Below are positions 41,551 to 49,319 of a DNA stretch of 49,513 nucleotides, one piece after another (position 1 is the stretch's first letter; every line of letters starts with the position of its first letter). Under the pieces are notes generated by a model. That model saw nothing but the letters and a program-made list of their open reading frames with translations, ran no database searches and had not been told where the DNA came from. A program made the translations under genes and the position numbers. The stretch spans positions 1 through 49,513 of the forward strand of contig JAZSMT010000027.1 of NCBI GenBank assembly GCA_045536025.1. Reading direction: 5' to 3'. Source of the stretch: HGM11412 sp045536025. GTDB lineage: Bacteria; Bacillota; Clostridia; Christensenellales; Borkfalkiaceae.

Positions 41551-41551
41551 T

Positions 41552-42202
41552 TTACACCTTGTAATAAGAAAGTTTTTTCTCGATATATCCAAATAAAATC
41601 GTAAGTATGCCAACGAAAATTAAATAGAAAAGCCCAGCACCTATTAAAATAGGCAATAATTCTAAACCATAGCCAGCAGCCAAGTCTTTTGACGCTTTAA
41701 TTATTTCAGTTATCATTATAGTATTAGCAAGCGACGTATCTTTAACAAGTGTTATAACCTCGTTAGACATAGGCGCAAGTATTCTTCTTATAACTTGCAT
41801 TAAAACTATTTTAAAGAAAATTTGAGTTTTGCTCATACCAAGCACTTGACCTGCTTCGTATTGACCTTTCGATACGCTTTCAATTCCACCGCGATAAATT
41901 TCAGAAAAATAGCACGCATAGTTTATAACGAACGCTATAATCACGGCAAGCATTGGACTTCGCATTGGTGGAAGACCTATAAGCCCCGGTCCATAACAAA
42001 CCACGAGAATTTGAAGCATCAAAGGAGTTCCCCTAATAACCCAAACAATCCCTCGCATTAATAATTTAAGCGGTTTAAACTTTGACATTGAACCAAAAGC
42101 GACCAAAAGCCCTAAAGGAAGAGCAAACACAAGGGTTAAACCAAATATTTCTAGCGTCGTAAAAAACCCTTGCAATAATTTTGTAAAAACAAATGCTAAC
42201 AT
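41552..42202 (-). CDS. Polar amino-acid ABC transporter permease
   Basis: HisM/GlnP-type membrane subunit, 216 residues, about five membrane helices. It contains RGTPLMLQILVV and the EAA loop QYEAGQVLGMSKTQIFFKIVL that docks the ATPase. It lies between the binding protein and ATPase genes, forming a complete importer with one permease (probably a homodimer). A hairpin at 42215-42240 separates it from the binding-protein gene. Confidence 0.95.
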   Translation of the reverse strand: MLAFVFTKLLQGFFTTLEIFGLTLVFALPLGLLVAFGSMSKFKPLKLLMRGIVWVIRGTPLMLQILVVCYGPGLIGLPPMRSPMLAVIIAFVINYACYFSEIYRGGIESVSKGQYEAGQVLGMSKTQIFFKIVLMQVIRRILAPMSNEVITLVKDTSLANTIMITEIIKASKDLAAGYGLELLPILIGAGLFYLIFVGILTILFGYIEKKLSYYKV

Positions 42203-42214
42203 TATAACCTCAAA

Positions 42215-42240
42215 CTATCCCCGACAAATATCGGGGATAG
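42215..42240 (-). terminator. Intercistronic hairpin between binding protein and permease
   Basis: CTATCCCCGACAAATATCGGGGATAG, a strong stem without a good T-run (TTTGAGG follows on the minus strand). More like a partial terminator or 3' end protector that leaves more binding protein than permease mRNA. Confidence 0.7.
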
Positions 42241-42253
42241 TCAACTTAATTAC

Positions 42254-43138
42254 TTATCTTAATTCAAAATAATTCATTGGAGCAAACAAGGTATAACCAA
42301 CTACGATTTTACCTTTATTTGCGCAGTTTTTATATTGACCGTCAGTAGGTAATTGGAAGGAATCGGTATCAATACTGCTAAATCCATCGTACAACACACC
42401 ACCAAGACCGTAAGTGTTAGCAATTTGAGTTGCTTTACCACTCTTGTACGCTTTAGCAAGTGCATAGTTAATAACGCTTACAAGGTTGCTTCCTTGCTTG
42501 CAACCTACTGCGTAATACTCTACTTCTACTCCACCAATTTGAACTACTGCTAAATCTTTATTGTATGCACCGTTTTCAGATTGAACGTATACGCTAGCCA
42601 TTGATGAGTCGATAACAGCGTAATCGCAAGTGCCCGCTTTAACCGCGGTAAAGGTATCAATTTGCTTAGGAAGCTCGTTAGCAGTTTGACCTAAAATAGT
42701 AGTTATAACCTTAGCACCTGCAGAAGACGCCTCAGCACATCCAACTTTGCCAGCAAAAGATGCGTTTGAAGTAAAATTAGCAAGTTGTGATTTTTTTACA
42801 ACGGCAACTTGCTTGTTTTCCATATAGAAATTAGTAAAGTCAAGCCCGCCGATTTGTTGCTCTCTCTCTTCATCGTAATATCCGTTATCTCTATCTTCTG
42901 TATAAGTAAAACCGTTCCAAACAAGGTCTATTTCCTCAGAATTTAAAAGAGATTCTTTCAAGTCCCAGTTAATTTCTACAAATTCGATTTTAAGCCCAAG
43001 CTCTTCACCTACGGCTTTCGCAAGGTCGGTATCAAAACCAACAAACACTTCCTTCGGCGGTTCTTCACACGCCGTAAAACATCCAAGCATAGCAACCGAC
43101 AATAATGCCGATACTAAAATTTTGATAAATTTTTTCAT
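42254..43138 (-). CDS. Amino-acid-binding lipoprotein, apparently circularly permuted SBP_bac_3
   Basis: Solute-binding protein of the transporter, 294 residues. Signal peptide with lipobox (FTAC, Cys24). In the family the mature protein begins with the strand (K)IVVGxxxxFPPFxY and continues to GFDxDLAKA. Here the mature protein begins at KEVFVGFDTDLAKAVGEEL, and the missing first strand GKIVVGYTLFAPMNYF forms the last 20 residues (275-294), after a linker. Between them the order is normal (TYTEDRD for the TxER motif, AEASSAGA, GTCDYAVIDS). The stop is followed by a hairpin, so it is not a truncation. GGAG ribosome binding site; promoter at 43183. Confidence 0.9.
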   Translation of the reverse strand: MKKFIKILVSALLSVAMLGCFTACEEPPKEVFVGFDTDLAKAVGEELGLKIEFVEINWDLKESLLNSEEIDLVWNGFTYTEDRDNGYYDEEREQQIGGLDFTNFYMENKQVAVVKKSQLANFTSNASFAGKVGCAEASSAGAKVITTILGQTANELPKQIDTFTAVKAGTCDYAVIDSSMASVYVQSENGAYNKDLAVVQIGGVEVEYYAVGCKQGSNLVSVINYALAKAYKSGKATQIANTYGLGGVLYDGFSSIDTDSFQLPTDGQYKNCANKGKIVVGYTLFAPMNYFELR

Positions 43139-43182
43139 AACAATTCTCCTTTCACTTTAGTTTGATAAAGTGTTATGGTTAC

Positions 43183-43211
43183 ATTATACTTTATTACGCT
43201 AAAGTTGTAAA
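43183..43211 (-). promoter_or_regulatory. Promoter of the amino-acid ABC operon
   Basis: Minus strand TTTACA (43211-43206), 17-bp spacer, TATAAT (43188-43183). The leader contains a small hairpin CACTTTATCAAACTAAAGTG before the ribosome binding site. Confidence 0.85.
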
Positions 43212-43241
43212 GCGTTTTAACGGCTTTTTTAAAAAAAAATT

Positions 43242-43270
43242 AAAAAGTGCGAAATTTTTCGCACTTTTTT
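43242..43270 (-). terminator. Terminator downstream of htpG
   Basis: On the minus strand AAAAAGTGCGAAAAATTTCG-type stem (AGTGCGAAA paired with TTTCGCACT) with a TTTTTAATTTTTTTTT tail. It lies about 180 bp past the htpG stop, after the structured element at 43290-43435. Confidence 0.85.
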
Positions 43271-43289
43271 TATAGGTGAAATAATAATA

Positions 43290-43435
43290 AATAGTTAATT
43301 AGCATATTTTGCGGTTTGATGGCGAAATACAAAAAATTACAAAGTTCTCGTAAGGGCGCATACCCTTTGAGGTCTGTAACCGAGCGAAACTGAAGTAATT
43401 TGAAGTAGTTTGCCGTCAAAAACTAACTAGTTATT
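43290..43435. repeat. Second type of structured intergenic element (type C) after htpG
   Basis: Outer ends AATAGTTAATTAG (43290-43302) and CTAACTAGTTATT (43423-43435) are imperfect inverted repeats. Next in, TTTGATGGCGAAA (43315) pairs with TTTGCCGTCAAA (43409-43420); AAATTAC pairs with GTAATTT; and a central AAGGGCGCATACCCTT hairpin is at 43352-43367. The layered arrangement resembles the E family but the sequence is unrelated. It starts 13 bp beyond the htpG stop codon. Confidence 0.65.
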
Positions 43436-43448
43436 ATAATTGAAACTT

Positions 43449-45275
43449 TTATTTACAAAGCAAATTTATAATTTTTTCAGCAATTTCAGTTGAGTTTTCA
43501 ACCTCTAAGCCTGCAATGAGCGAAGCCTCGGCATACAAGATTTTAGCGTAATCAGAAAGCTCGTTATCACTAAGCGATTTAAGCTTTTCAGCTATCGGGT
43601 GTAAAAGGTTGATTTTTAATACTTTTTGCGCTTTTATTTCACTACCGCCTGCTTGAGAGGACAAAACCTTTTCCATTTCGAGCGAAACTTCGCCCTCGGT
43701 AGACAAGCACACGGGGTGTTCGCCAAGGTCTTTAGCCCCAACTACTTTGATAACTTTGTTATCAAGTGCCGATTTAACCTTTTCAAATACCGCCTTTTCG
43801 TCCTCGCTAAGCTCAACTTCTTCAGATGAAATTTCTTGGGTAGCGTTTACGAATTTCTTACCGCTATAATCGCCGATAAACTTAACGGCAAACTCGTCAA
43901 CGTCGTCTGTCAAACATAAAACGTCATTTCCGTCCGCGATAAGCTTTTCCGTTTGAGGAAGAGCTTTTATACCGCTTACCGACTTTCCGCTTACGTAATA
44001 TATATCACCGCTTGCGTTATCAACGTATTCTTTTAAGGTTATAAATTTGTCTTGTTTGATTGAGTAGAATAAAAGTAAATCTTGTAAAAGGTCTTTATTC
44101 ATTCCAAAAGATTGATAAATGCCAAACTTAAGCTGTAATCCAAAAGCCTTGTAGAACTTTTCATACGCCTCTCTATCGTTTTTCAAAAGGTCTAAAAGTT
44201 CAGCTTTAATTTTCTTTTCAATACTTTGAGCTATCGCTTTGATTTGACGTGTTTGCTGTACCGTTTCACGCGAGATGTTAAGGGTTATTTCACTATCTAC
44301 TATACCTTTTACAAAGCTAAAATAATCGGGAAGAAGGTCTGAACACTTTTCCATAATCATAACGCCGTTTGTGTAAAGTTTAAGACCTTTTTCGTAATTT
44401 TTGCTGTAATAGTTATAAGGTGGCGTTTCAGGAATATAAAGTAGCGCTTTAAAATCAACCGCCCCTTCTACCGACATTGATACCGACTTAATCGGCGGAT
44501 TACCGTCGAAAAACTCAGCCATATAAAACTCGTCGTACTCTTCCTTTTTAACCTCGGATTTAGACTTTTTCCAAATGGGCGTCATAGAGTTAAGGGTTTT
44601 GTTCTCGGTGTAGCTTTGTTGCTTTCCGTCAACTTCTTTATACGAGGTAACGTCCATCTTGATAGGATATCTTATATAGTCAGAATATTTTCTAACGAGG
44701 TTTTTAAGGGTGTATTCTTCAAGATAGGTAGAATAATTTTCACCGCCCTCGTCCTTTTTAATATATAGAGTAATCTCCGTACCAAAGCCTTCTTTTTCGC
44801 AAGGCGTTATTTCATAGCCCTCAGCGCCTTTTGACGACCACTTGAAAGCGTTTTCTTCGCCGTAAGCTTTAGATATAACCTCAACCTTTTCAGCTACCAT
44901 AAACGACGAGTAAAAACCAACGCCGAACTGACCTATGATGTTAATATCCTCTTCCTTAAGCTTTTCGTCCGCCTTAAATTCAAGCGAGCCCGACTTTGCT
45001 ATCGTGCCAAGGTGGAGTTCTAGCTCCTTTTCAGTCATACCGATACCGTTATCGGTAATTTTTAGGGTGCGTGCATCTTTATCTACCTTTATATCAATAT
45101 AAAAGTCGTTTCTCGAAAGCCCCGAAATACCCCCTTGTAAAGACTTAAAATAAAGCTTGTCAATCGCGTCGCTTGCGTTGCTTAAAATTTCTCTTAAAAA
45201 TATCTCTTTATTAGTGTATATGGAATTAATCATAAGGTCGAGTACCCTTTGAGATTCCGTTTTAAACTTTTTCAT
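43449..45275 (-). CDS. htpG: Molecular chaperone HtpG (Hsp90)
   Basis: ATP-dependent Hsp90 chaperone, 608 residues. N-terminal GHKL ATPase: SNASDAIDKL, DNGIGM, GQFGVGFYSSFMV; middle domain with ISRETVQQTR; short C-terminal dimer domain. Start at 45275 is favoured because AAGGAGC precedes it and the longer frame (45302) would start inside the CIRCE operator. HrcA-type heat-shock control is indicated by CIRCE. Monocistronic, ending before a type C element and a terminator. Confidence 0.97.
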   Translation of the reverse strand: MKKFKTESQRVLDLMINSIYTNKEIFLREILSNASDAIDKLYFKSLQGGISGLSRNDFYIDIKVDKDARTLKITDNGIGMTEKELELHLGTIAKSGSLEFKADEKLKEEDINIIGQFGVGFYSSFMVAEKVEVISKAYGEENAFKWSSKGAEGYEITPCEKEGFGTEITLYIKKDEGGENYSTYLEEYTLKNLVRKYSDYIRYPIKMDVTSYKEVDGKQQSYTENKTLNSMTPIWKKSKSEVKKEEYDEFYMAEFFDGNPPIKSVSMSVEGAVDFKALLYIPETPPYNYYSKNYEKGLKLYTNGVMIMEKCSDLLPDYFSFVKGIVDSEITLNISRETVQQTRQIKAIAQSIEKKIKAELLDLLKNDREAYEKFYKAFGLQLKFGIYQSFGMNKDLLQDLLLFYSIKQDKFITLKEYVDNASGDIYYVSGKSVSGIKALPQTEKLIADGNDVLCLTDDVDEFAVKFIGDYSGKKFVNATQEISSEEVELSEDEKAVFEKVKSALDNKVIKVVGAKDLGEHPVCLSTEGEVSLEMEKVLSSQAGGSEIKAQKVLKINLLHPIAEKLKSLSDNELSDYAKILYAEASLIAGLEVENSTEIAEKIINLLCK

Positions 45276-45295
45276 ACCTAGCTCCTTATCTAAAA

Positions 45296-45354
45296 TTAGC
45301 ACTCTTGACTATAGAGTGCTAATTCATTATAAAACTAATATTTTTAAAAATCAA
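45296..45354 (-). promoter_or_regulatory. CIRCE operator and sigma-A promoter of htpG
   Basis: CIRCE at 45296-45322 is a perfect TTAGCACTC-N9-GAGTGCTAA, the binding site of the heat-shock repressor HrcA. Minus-strand promoter TTGATT (45354-45349), 17-bp spacer, TATAAT (45331-45326) ends 3 bp before it, so bound HrcA would cover the transcription start. Confidence 0.97.
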
Positions 45355-45417
45355 GCCTTTTTGAAATTTTTTATTATAAAATTTAGGTGAAATAAAAAAC
45401 TCGTTTTTTTGCACGAA

Positions 45418-45444
45418 AAAAGAGTGGTTAAAAAACCACTCTAA
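45418..45444 (-). terminator. Terminator of yceD-rpmF
   Basis: AGAGTGGTTAAAAAACCACTCT (45421-45442) with TTTTTTCGTGC following on the minus strand. Confidence 0.92.
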
Positions 45445-45451
45445 ATTTCAA

Positions 45452-45646
45452 TTATTGTTCGTTATTTTCAGCCGTAGCAATAACCTGCCTACCATCGTAG
45501 TAACCGCACTTCTTACAAATTCTGTGGGGTTGCTTTTTCTCGTGGCATTGGGGGCATTCTACGAGCGTGGGAACAGCTGCTTTATAGTTGCTAGCAAATC
45601 TTTTATTTCCTCTTGCTTTGGAAACCTTACTCTTTGGAACTGCCAT
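45452..45646 (-). CDS. rpmF: Large ribosomal subunit protein bL32
   Basis: The 64-residue ribosomal protein begins AVPKSKVSKARGNKR and carries four zinc-binding cysteines, CPQCHEKK and CKKCGYY (C-x2-C pairs), so the Zn-binding form. AGAGG ribosome binding site. Preceded by yceD, the conserved yceD-rpmF pair. Confidence 0.98.
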   Translation of the reverse strand: MAVPKSKVSKARGNKRFASNYKAAVPTLVECPQCHEKKQPHRICKKCGYYDGRQVIATAENNEQ

Positions 45647-45663
45647 GTCTTAAACCTCTCTTT

Positions 45664-46107
45664 TTATTTTTTACAACCGCAAGGACCGTCATTTAAGTCC
45701 TTACCGCACTTTGGGCACAAACCCAAGCAATCGTCTTTGCAATAAATAACCGTAGGAAGCGACGTTAAAATAATATCTTCAACCGCGGGCGTTAAATCTA
45801 CCCTGCCGTTTTGATATAAGTAATCGTCATCATCTTGACGGATTATCGCGTATACGACGGAAAAATCACAAGACCACTCGCGCTCTACTTTTTTTAAACA
45901 CCTTGCACATTCACCAACAATCTTGCACCTGACAGTACCGTCGATATAAACGTCGTCTCCTTGAAGTATAGAAGTTCCGCTAATCGATACGGGGCCGTCA
46001 AGAACGATGCCGTAAAAATCGGGCAAATCGCCTTGCCTATTATATTCAAAAGCGAAATCGCTTTCAAACTTTCCGCTAAATTTTAACTTTCTAACGTCGA
46101 TAATCAT
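45664..46107 (-). CDS. yceD: YceD family (DUF177) protein
   Basis: A 147-residue DUF177 protein, the partner gene of rpmF in most bacteria, with a role in 23S rRNA accumulation shown in plants and E. coli. It has CARCLKKVEREWSCDF and a C-terminal cysteine cluster CKDDCLGLCPKCGKDLNDG, four Cys likely binding zinc. Ordered 17 bp before rpmF. Confidence 0.94.
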   Translation of the reverse strand: MIIDVRKLKFSGKFESDFAFEYNRQGDLPDFYGIVLDGPVSISGTSILQGDDVYIDGTVRCKIVGECARCLKKVEREWSCDFSVVYAIIRQDDDDYLYQNGRVDLTPAVEDIILTSLPTVIYCKDDCLGLCPKCGKDLNDGPCGCKK

Positions 46108-46195
46108 TATATTGCTTATAAAGTATAGTACATTTAAAAATTATTGTCAACTTTAATAAAGTAATAATTTTAATTATTTTTAGTTTTCGTAATTA

Positions 46196-46441
46196 TATTA
46201 AAACTTAATTAAAGCGTTAGAAACAAGCAAGACAAAGCTCGCAAGCCTACACAAAACTCTAATTAAGGCATTAGTTACAAGTTGGGCTAACCGCCAAGCT
46301 TATGCAAAGCGATACTTTAAGGCGTTAGTTTGGGTATTAGACGAGGCTCACGCAAGCCGATAAGCAGAGATAGACCTACTCGGTCATCGAAGTTTATCGG
46401 CTAAGTAGAAACAAAGTATAATGCCCGAAATAACGACTTAA
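46196..46441. repeat. Structured intergenic repeat, copy E6, with nested left remnants
   Basis: Full copy 46317-46441. Ends TTAAGGCGTTA (46317-46327) and TAACGACTTAA (46431-46441). Internal stem GCCGATAA (46356-46363) and TTATCGGC (46394-46401) around GATAGACCTACTCGGTCATC. The purF-like stop codon (46438-46440, minus strand) lies in the right arm. Left of it are partial copies: TTAAAGCGTTAGAAACAAGC at about 46208 and TTAAGGCATTAGTTACAAG at about 46263, plus the AAGCTTATGCAAAGCGAT box shared with E4. Confidence 0.8.
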
Positions 46442-47862
46442 TTTTTGCCGTTCCAACAATAAGTACAAATCTTACACTTATCTAAGCCGATTGACTCTTG
46501 TAGTCCTTCAAGCGACTGAAAGTCAAGGGTTTTACAATGGAATTTTTCGGCTAGGGTTTGCCTTAATTTTTTACCTCTTTCGGTCTTACCGTCGGCGTAT
46601 TCTTCGATATGCTTTAACCCCTCTTCACCCTCAAGCTCAACGATAACGCTTCTTGCAATAAGCTCCATTTCGCTAGTTGAACGAGTGAAATTTAAGTATT
46701 TACAGCTGTAAAATATAGGGGGGCAAGCTGAACGAATATGAACCTCTTTCGCTCCGTTTTCGTATAAGAAATCTACCGTACCTTTAAGCTGTGTGCCTCT
46801 TACGATACTATCGTCTACAAAAAGTAGGTTTTTGCCCTCGATAAATTGATGAACGGGTAATACCTTTGCCTTTGCAACCTTATTTCTTTCAGATTGCTTG
46901 GAGGGAGTAAAGCTCCTCGACCAAGTAGGCGTGTATTTTACGAAAGGTCTTGCAAAGGGAATACCGCTTTCTTTAGCATAACCTATTGCGTGTGGCGTTC
47001 CAGAATCGGGTACGCCCGCAACGTAATCTATATCGTATTTTTTAATTTCTTCAGTCTCGTCGCGCGCAAGAATTTCGCCGTTTTTATACCTTGAGTATTC
47101 TACGCTTACCTTTTCATACTCCGATGCAGGATATCCGTAATACGTCCAAAGGAAAGAGCAAATCTTCATTTCTTTTTGAGGTGCGGATAAAACCTCAACG
47201 CCATCTGACGAAACCTCAACGATTTCGGCAGGGCCTAAATCTCTTTCCGTTTTATATCCCACTTTGTTTGCTGCAAACGACTCAAAGGTTACGCAGTAAC
47301 CGTCTTCCCCTTTACCGATAATGATGGGAGTTCTACCAAACTTATCCCTCGCGGCGATTAAGTTACCGCCCTCTTTAAGTATTAGTATCGACGCAGAGCC
47401 GTCAATCACGTCTTGCGCAAACTTAATACCGTCCACAAAATTGTCTTTATGGTTAATGAGCGCAGTTACAAGCTCGGTTAAGTTTACTTTACTGCCCGAC
47501 AAGGTGTCAAAATGCCCACCGTAATCGTCAAGATATTCTTTAATAAGTTCCTCGGCGTTGTTGATTTTGCCGATAATACATATTGCGTATTTACCAAGTT
47601 TTGAGCGTATAAGTAACGGCTGAGGGTCGGAATCGCTTATACAGCCGATTGCCGAATTGCCGTACATATCGTCGAAGATATCTGCAAACTTGGTTCTAAA
47701 AGGGGAATTTTCTATGTTATGAATTTCCCTTTGAAGCCCGTCTTTATCGTTGTATGCGGCGATACCACCGCGCTTAGGTCCGAGATGTGAGTGGTAGTCG
47801 ATAGCGTAGAACACGCTAGATATTACGTCCGACTTGCCAACCGCCCCAAAAAAGCCTCCCAT
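46438..47862 (-). CDS. purF: Amidophosphoribosyltransferase-like protein without glutaminase residues
   Basis: In the family PurF makes phosphoribosylamine from PRPP and glutamine-derived ammonia. The 474-residue protein keeps the PRPP loop LFVDDSIVRGTQLKG and the cysteines that in B. subtilis PurF bind an iron-sulfur cluster (ICSFLW, PPIFYSC, CKICTYC). The N-terminal glutaminase is degenerate: it begins MGGFFGAVG with no nucleophilic Cys, the GHVRYST arginine segment is IGCISDSDPQ, and the NG oxyanion pair is GK (IIGKINN). AGGAG before the ATG confirms the start. Last of purE-purC-purF under a ZTP riboswitch. It may use free ammonia or a partner glutaminase (inference). Confidence 0.85.
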   Translation of the reverse strand: MGGFFGAVGKSDVISSVFYAIDYHSHLGPKRGGIAAYNDKDGLQREIHNIENSPFRTKFADIFDDMYGNSAIGCISDSDPQPLLIRSKLGKYAICIIGKINNAEELIKEYLDDYGGHFDTLSGSKVNLTELVTALINHKDNFVDGIKFAQDVIDGSASILILKEGGNLIAARDKFGRTPIIIGKGEDGYCVTFESFAANKVGYKTERDLGPAEIVEVSSDGVEVLSAPQKEMKICSFLWTYYGYPASEYEKVSVEYSRYKNGEILARDETEEIKKYDIDYVAGVPDSGTPHAIGYAKESGIPFARPFVKYTPTWSRSFTPSKQSERNKVAKAKVLPVHQFIEGKNLLFVDDSIVRGTQLKGTVDFLYENGAKEVHIRSACPPIFYSCKYLNFTRSTSEMELIARSVIVELEGEEGLKHIEEYADGKTERGKKLRQTLAEKFHCKTLDFQSLEGLQESIGLDKCKICTYCWNGKN

Positions 47863-47884
47863 AAAATAATTCTCCTAAAATTTA

Positions 47885-48574
47885 TCAGTTTTCAAAAAAG
47901 AGCTTAGAAAGAGTCATCGGGTCGATATACTCGCCGTTTTTGTAAACTCTCATGTTGCCCGAGGCAATCTCGTCGATAAGCATAACCGAACCGTCTTTAT
48001 CATAGCCGAATTCAAACTTGATATCGTAGAGGATAAGTCCCTTTTCCTTAAGGTCGTCAGCAACGATTTGGGTGATTTTTTGAGTCATAACCTTAATATC
48101 GTCGTATTGCTTATCAGTCATAACGCCGAGAGCAATAAGCCCGTCTTTAGTAACTAACGGATCGCCCTTTTCGTCATTTTTAAAGGTCGTTTCAACGTAA
48201 GCGGGAAGGTCTGCACCTTCTTCAATATAATCGCTGTAGCGACGGAGGAAACTACCCACCGCTTTATGACGGCAAATTACCTCTAAGCCTTTGCCGAAAG
48301 GTTTTGCAGGAAGAACTTCCATCGTGGTATTTTCAAGGTCAGCCGATACGTAGTGAGTTTTAATACCTGCAGCGTTTACCTTTTCAAAAAAGTAAATAGA
48401 CATTCTAAGGTTTACGTCACCAACGCCGTCAATAGTCAAACCTACGGAGTTTTCACCCGGGTCAAACACGCCGTCTTTCCCCGTGCAGTCGTCTTTAAAC
48501 TTGAGCATATAATTGCCATTATCAAGCGCGTATACGTTTTTGGTTTTACCGGTATAAACAAGATTTTTTTCCAT
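47885..48574 (-). CDS. purC: SAICAR synthase PurC
   Basis: Joins aspartate to CAIR with ATP in purine synthesis, the step following PurE. The 229-residue protein has YTGKTKNVYAL, VICRHKAVGSFLRRY, and KFEFGYDKDGSVMLIDEI. GGAGAATTATT ribosome binding site. Between purE and purF in one transcript. Confidence 0.96.
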   Translation of the reverse strand: MEKNLVYTGKTKNVYALDNGNYMLKFKDDCTGKDGVFDPGENSVGLTIDGVGDVNLRMSIYFFEKVNAAGIKTHYVSADLENTTMEVLPAKPFGKGLEVICRHKAVGSFLRRYSDYIEEGADLPAYVETTFKNDEKGDPLVTKDGLIALGVMTDKQYDDIKVMTQKITQIVADDLKEKGLILYDIKFEFGYDKDGSVMLIDEIASGNMRVYKNGEYIDPMTLSKLFFEN

Positions 48575-48597
48575 AATAATTCTCCTTTAGATTTAAA

Positions 48598-49086
48598 TTA
48601 TATTTCTTTAGATATTTTAGCGTCTTTTTCAAGCGCCTTAAGCCTATCGTTTTCTTTTTTGTCTTTGAGTTTCTTAGCTAGCTCGCTATCGCTGAGCGCA
48701 AGTATTTGAACAGCTAAAAGCGCGGCGTTACCAGCACCGTTTATAGCCACCGTTGCAACGGGAACGCCCGTTGGCATTTGAACGGTAGAAAGGAGCGCGT
48801 CAAGCCCGTCAAGCGCGGAGGACTTGCAAGGAATTCCTATAACGGGGAGCGTAGTTCTTGCAGCGATTGCGCCTGCAAGATGCGCCGCCATACCCGCCGC
48901 GGCAATGAGTACGCCAAATCCGTTTTCTTCAGCCTTGCTTGCAAATACACCAGCTTCATCTGGCGTTCTGTGCGCTGAATATACGTGAACCTCGTAAGGC
49001 ACGCCGAATTGCTTTAAAACGTCTACCCCCTTTTGAACGATGGGTAAATCGCTATCGCTTCCCATAATGATTGCTACTTTTTTCAT
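48598..49086 (-). CDS. purE: N5-CAIR mutase PurE, class I
   Basis: Converts N5-CAIR to CAIR; product passes to PurC. The 162-residue protein has GSDSDLPIVQKG, SAHRTPDE with the catalytic His and GAGNAALLAVQILAL. First gene after the ZTP riboswitch. A charged C-terminal tail (KKLKDKKENDRLKALEKDAK) is an extension beyond the usual end. Confidence 0.97.
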   Translation of the reverse strand: MKKVAIIMGSDSDLPIVQKGVDVLKQFGVPYEVHVYSAHRTPDEAGVFASKAEENGFGVLIAAAGMAAHLAGAIAARTTLPVIGIPCKSSALDGLDALLSTVQMPTGVPVATVAINGAGNAALLAVQILALSDSELAKKLKDKKENDRLKALEKDAKISKEI

Positions 49087-49105
49087 AATAATCTCCTTAA
49101 AAATA

Positions 49106-49144
49106 AAACAAGGCGCAACTATCCTATTTAATTAGGAAGTACGC
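49106..49144 (-). terminator. Terminator of the ZTP riboswitch
   Basis: On the minus strand GGCG-TACTTCCTA paired with TAGGATAGT-TGCGCC, then TTGTTTTATTTTT. The 5' arm overlaps the CTGGGCG end of the aptamer, the expected geometry for ligand-controlled termination. Confidence 0.8.
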
Positions 49145-49232
49145 CCAGACGGTCGGCTCAATCGTTAGATTGTTACAATTTCTGCTCCACTATGGTAAAC
49201 CATAACTATCCGTCAGTAACAGAAATTCCGAA
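49139..49232 (-). promoter_or_regulatory. ZTP (pfl) riboswitch upstream of purE
   Basis: Minus-strand blocks: ACTGACGG, ATGGTTTACCAT, AGTGGAGC, then CCGACCGTCTGGGCG, matching the conserved two-part pfl/ZTP aptamer (GACUGRCGG...GGGGAGC... CCGCCUGGGCR), with single-base deviations (GTGGAGC, CCGTCTGGGC). ZTP/ZMP signals 10-formyl-THF shortage and raises purine synthesis; the neighbourhood purE-purC-purF fits. Confidence 0.85.
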
Positions 49233-49254
49233 TTACAAATATTTATTTGTAATA

Positions 49255-49283
49255 AGTATAACATAATCTAACCTTTTTTACAA
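49255..49283 (-). promoter_or_regulatory. purE operon promoter
   Basis: Minus strand TTGTAA (49283-49278), 17-bp spacer, TATACT (49260-49255), about 23 bp before the first conserved riboswitch block. Confidence 0.8.
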
Positions 49284-49319
49284 GCGTTTTAACTTGTACA
49301 TTTAAATTTTTTTATAAAT

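Noticed and set aside
43139..43240. T-box or amino-acid riboswitch before the ABC transporter
   Set aside because: The leader is too short and contains only a small hairpin between promoter and ribosome binding site.
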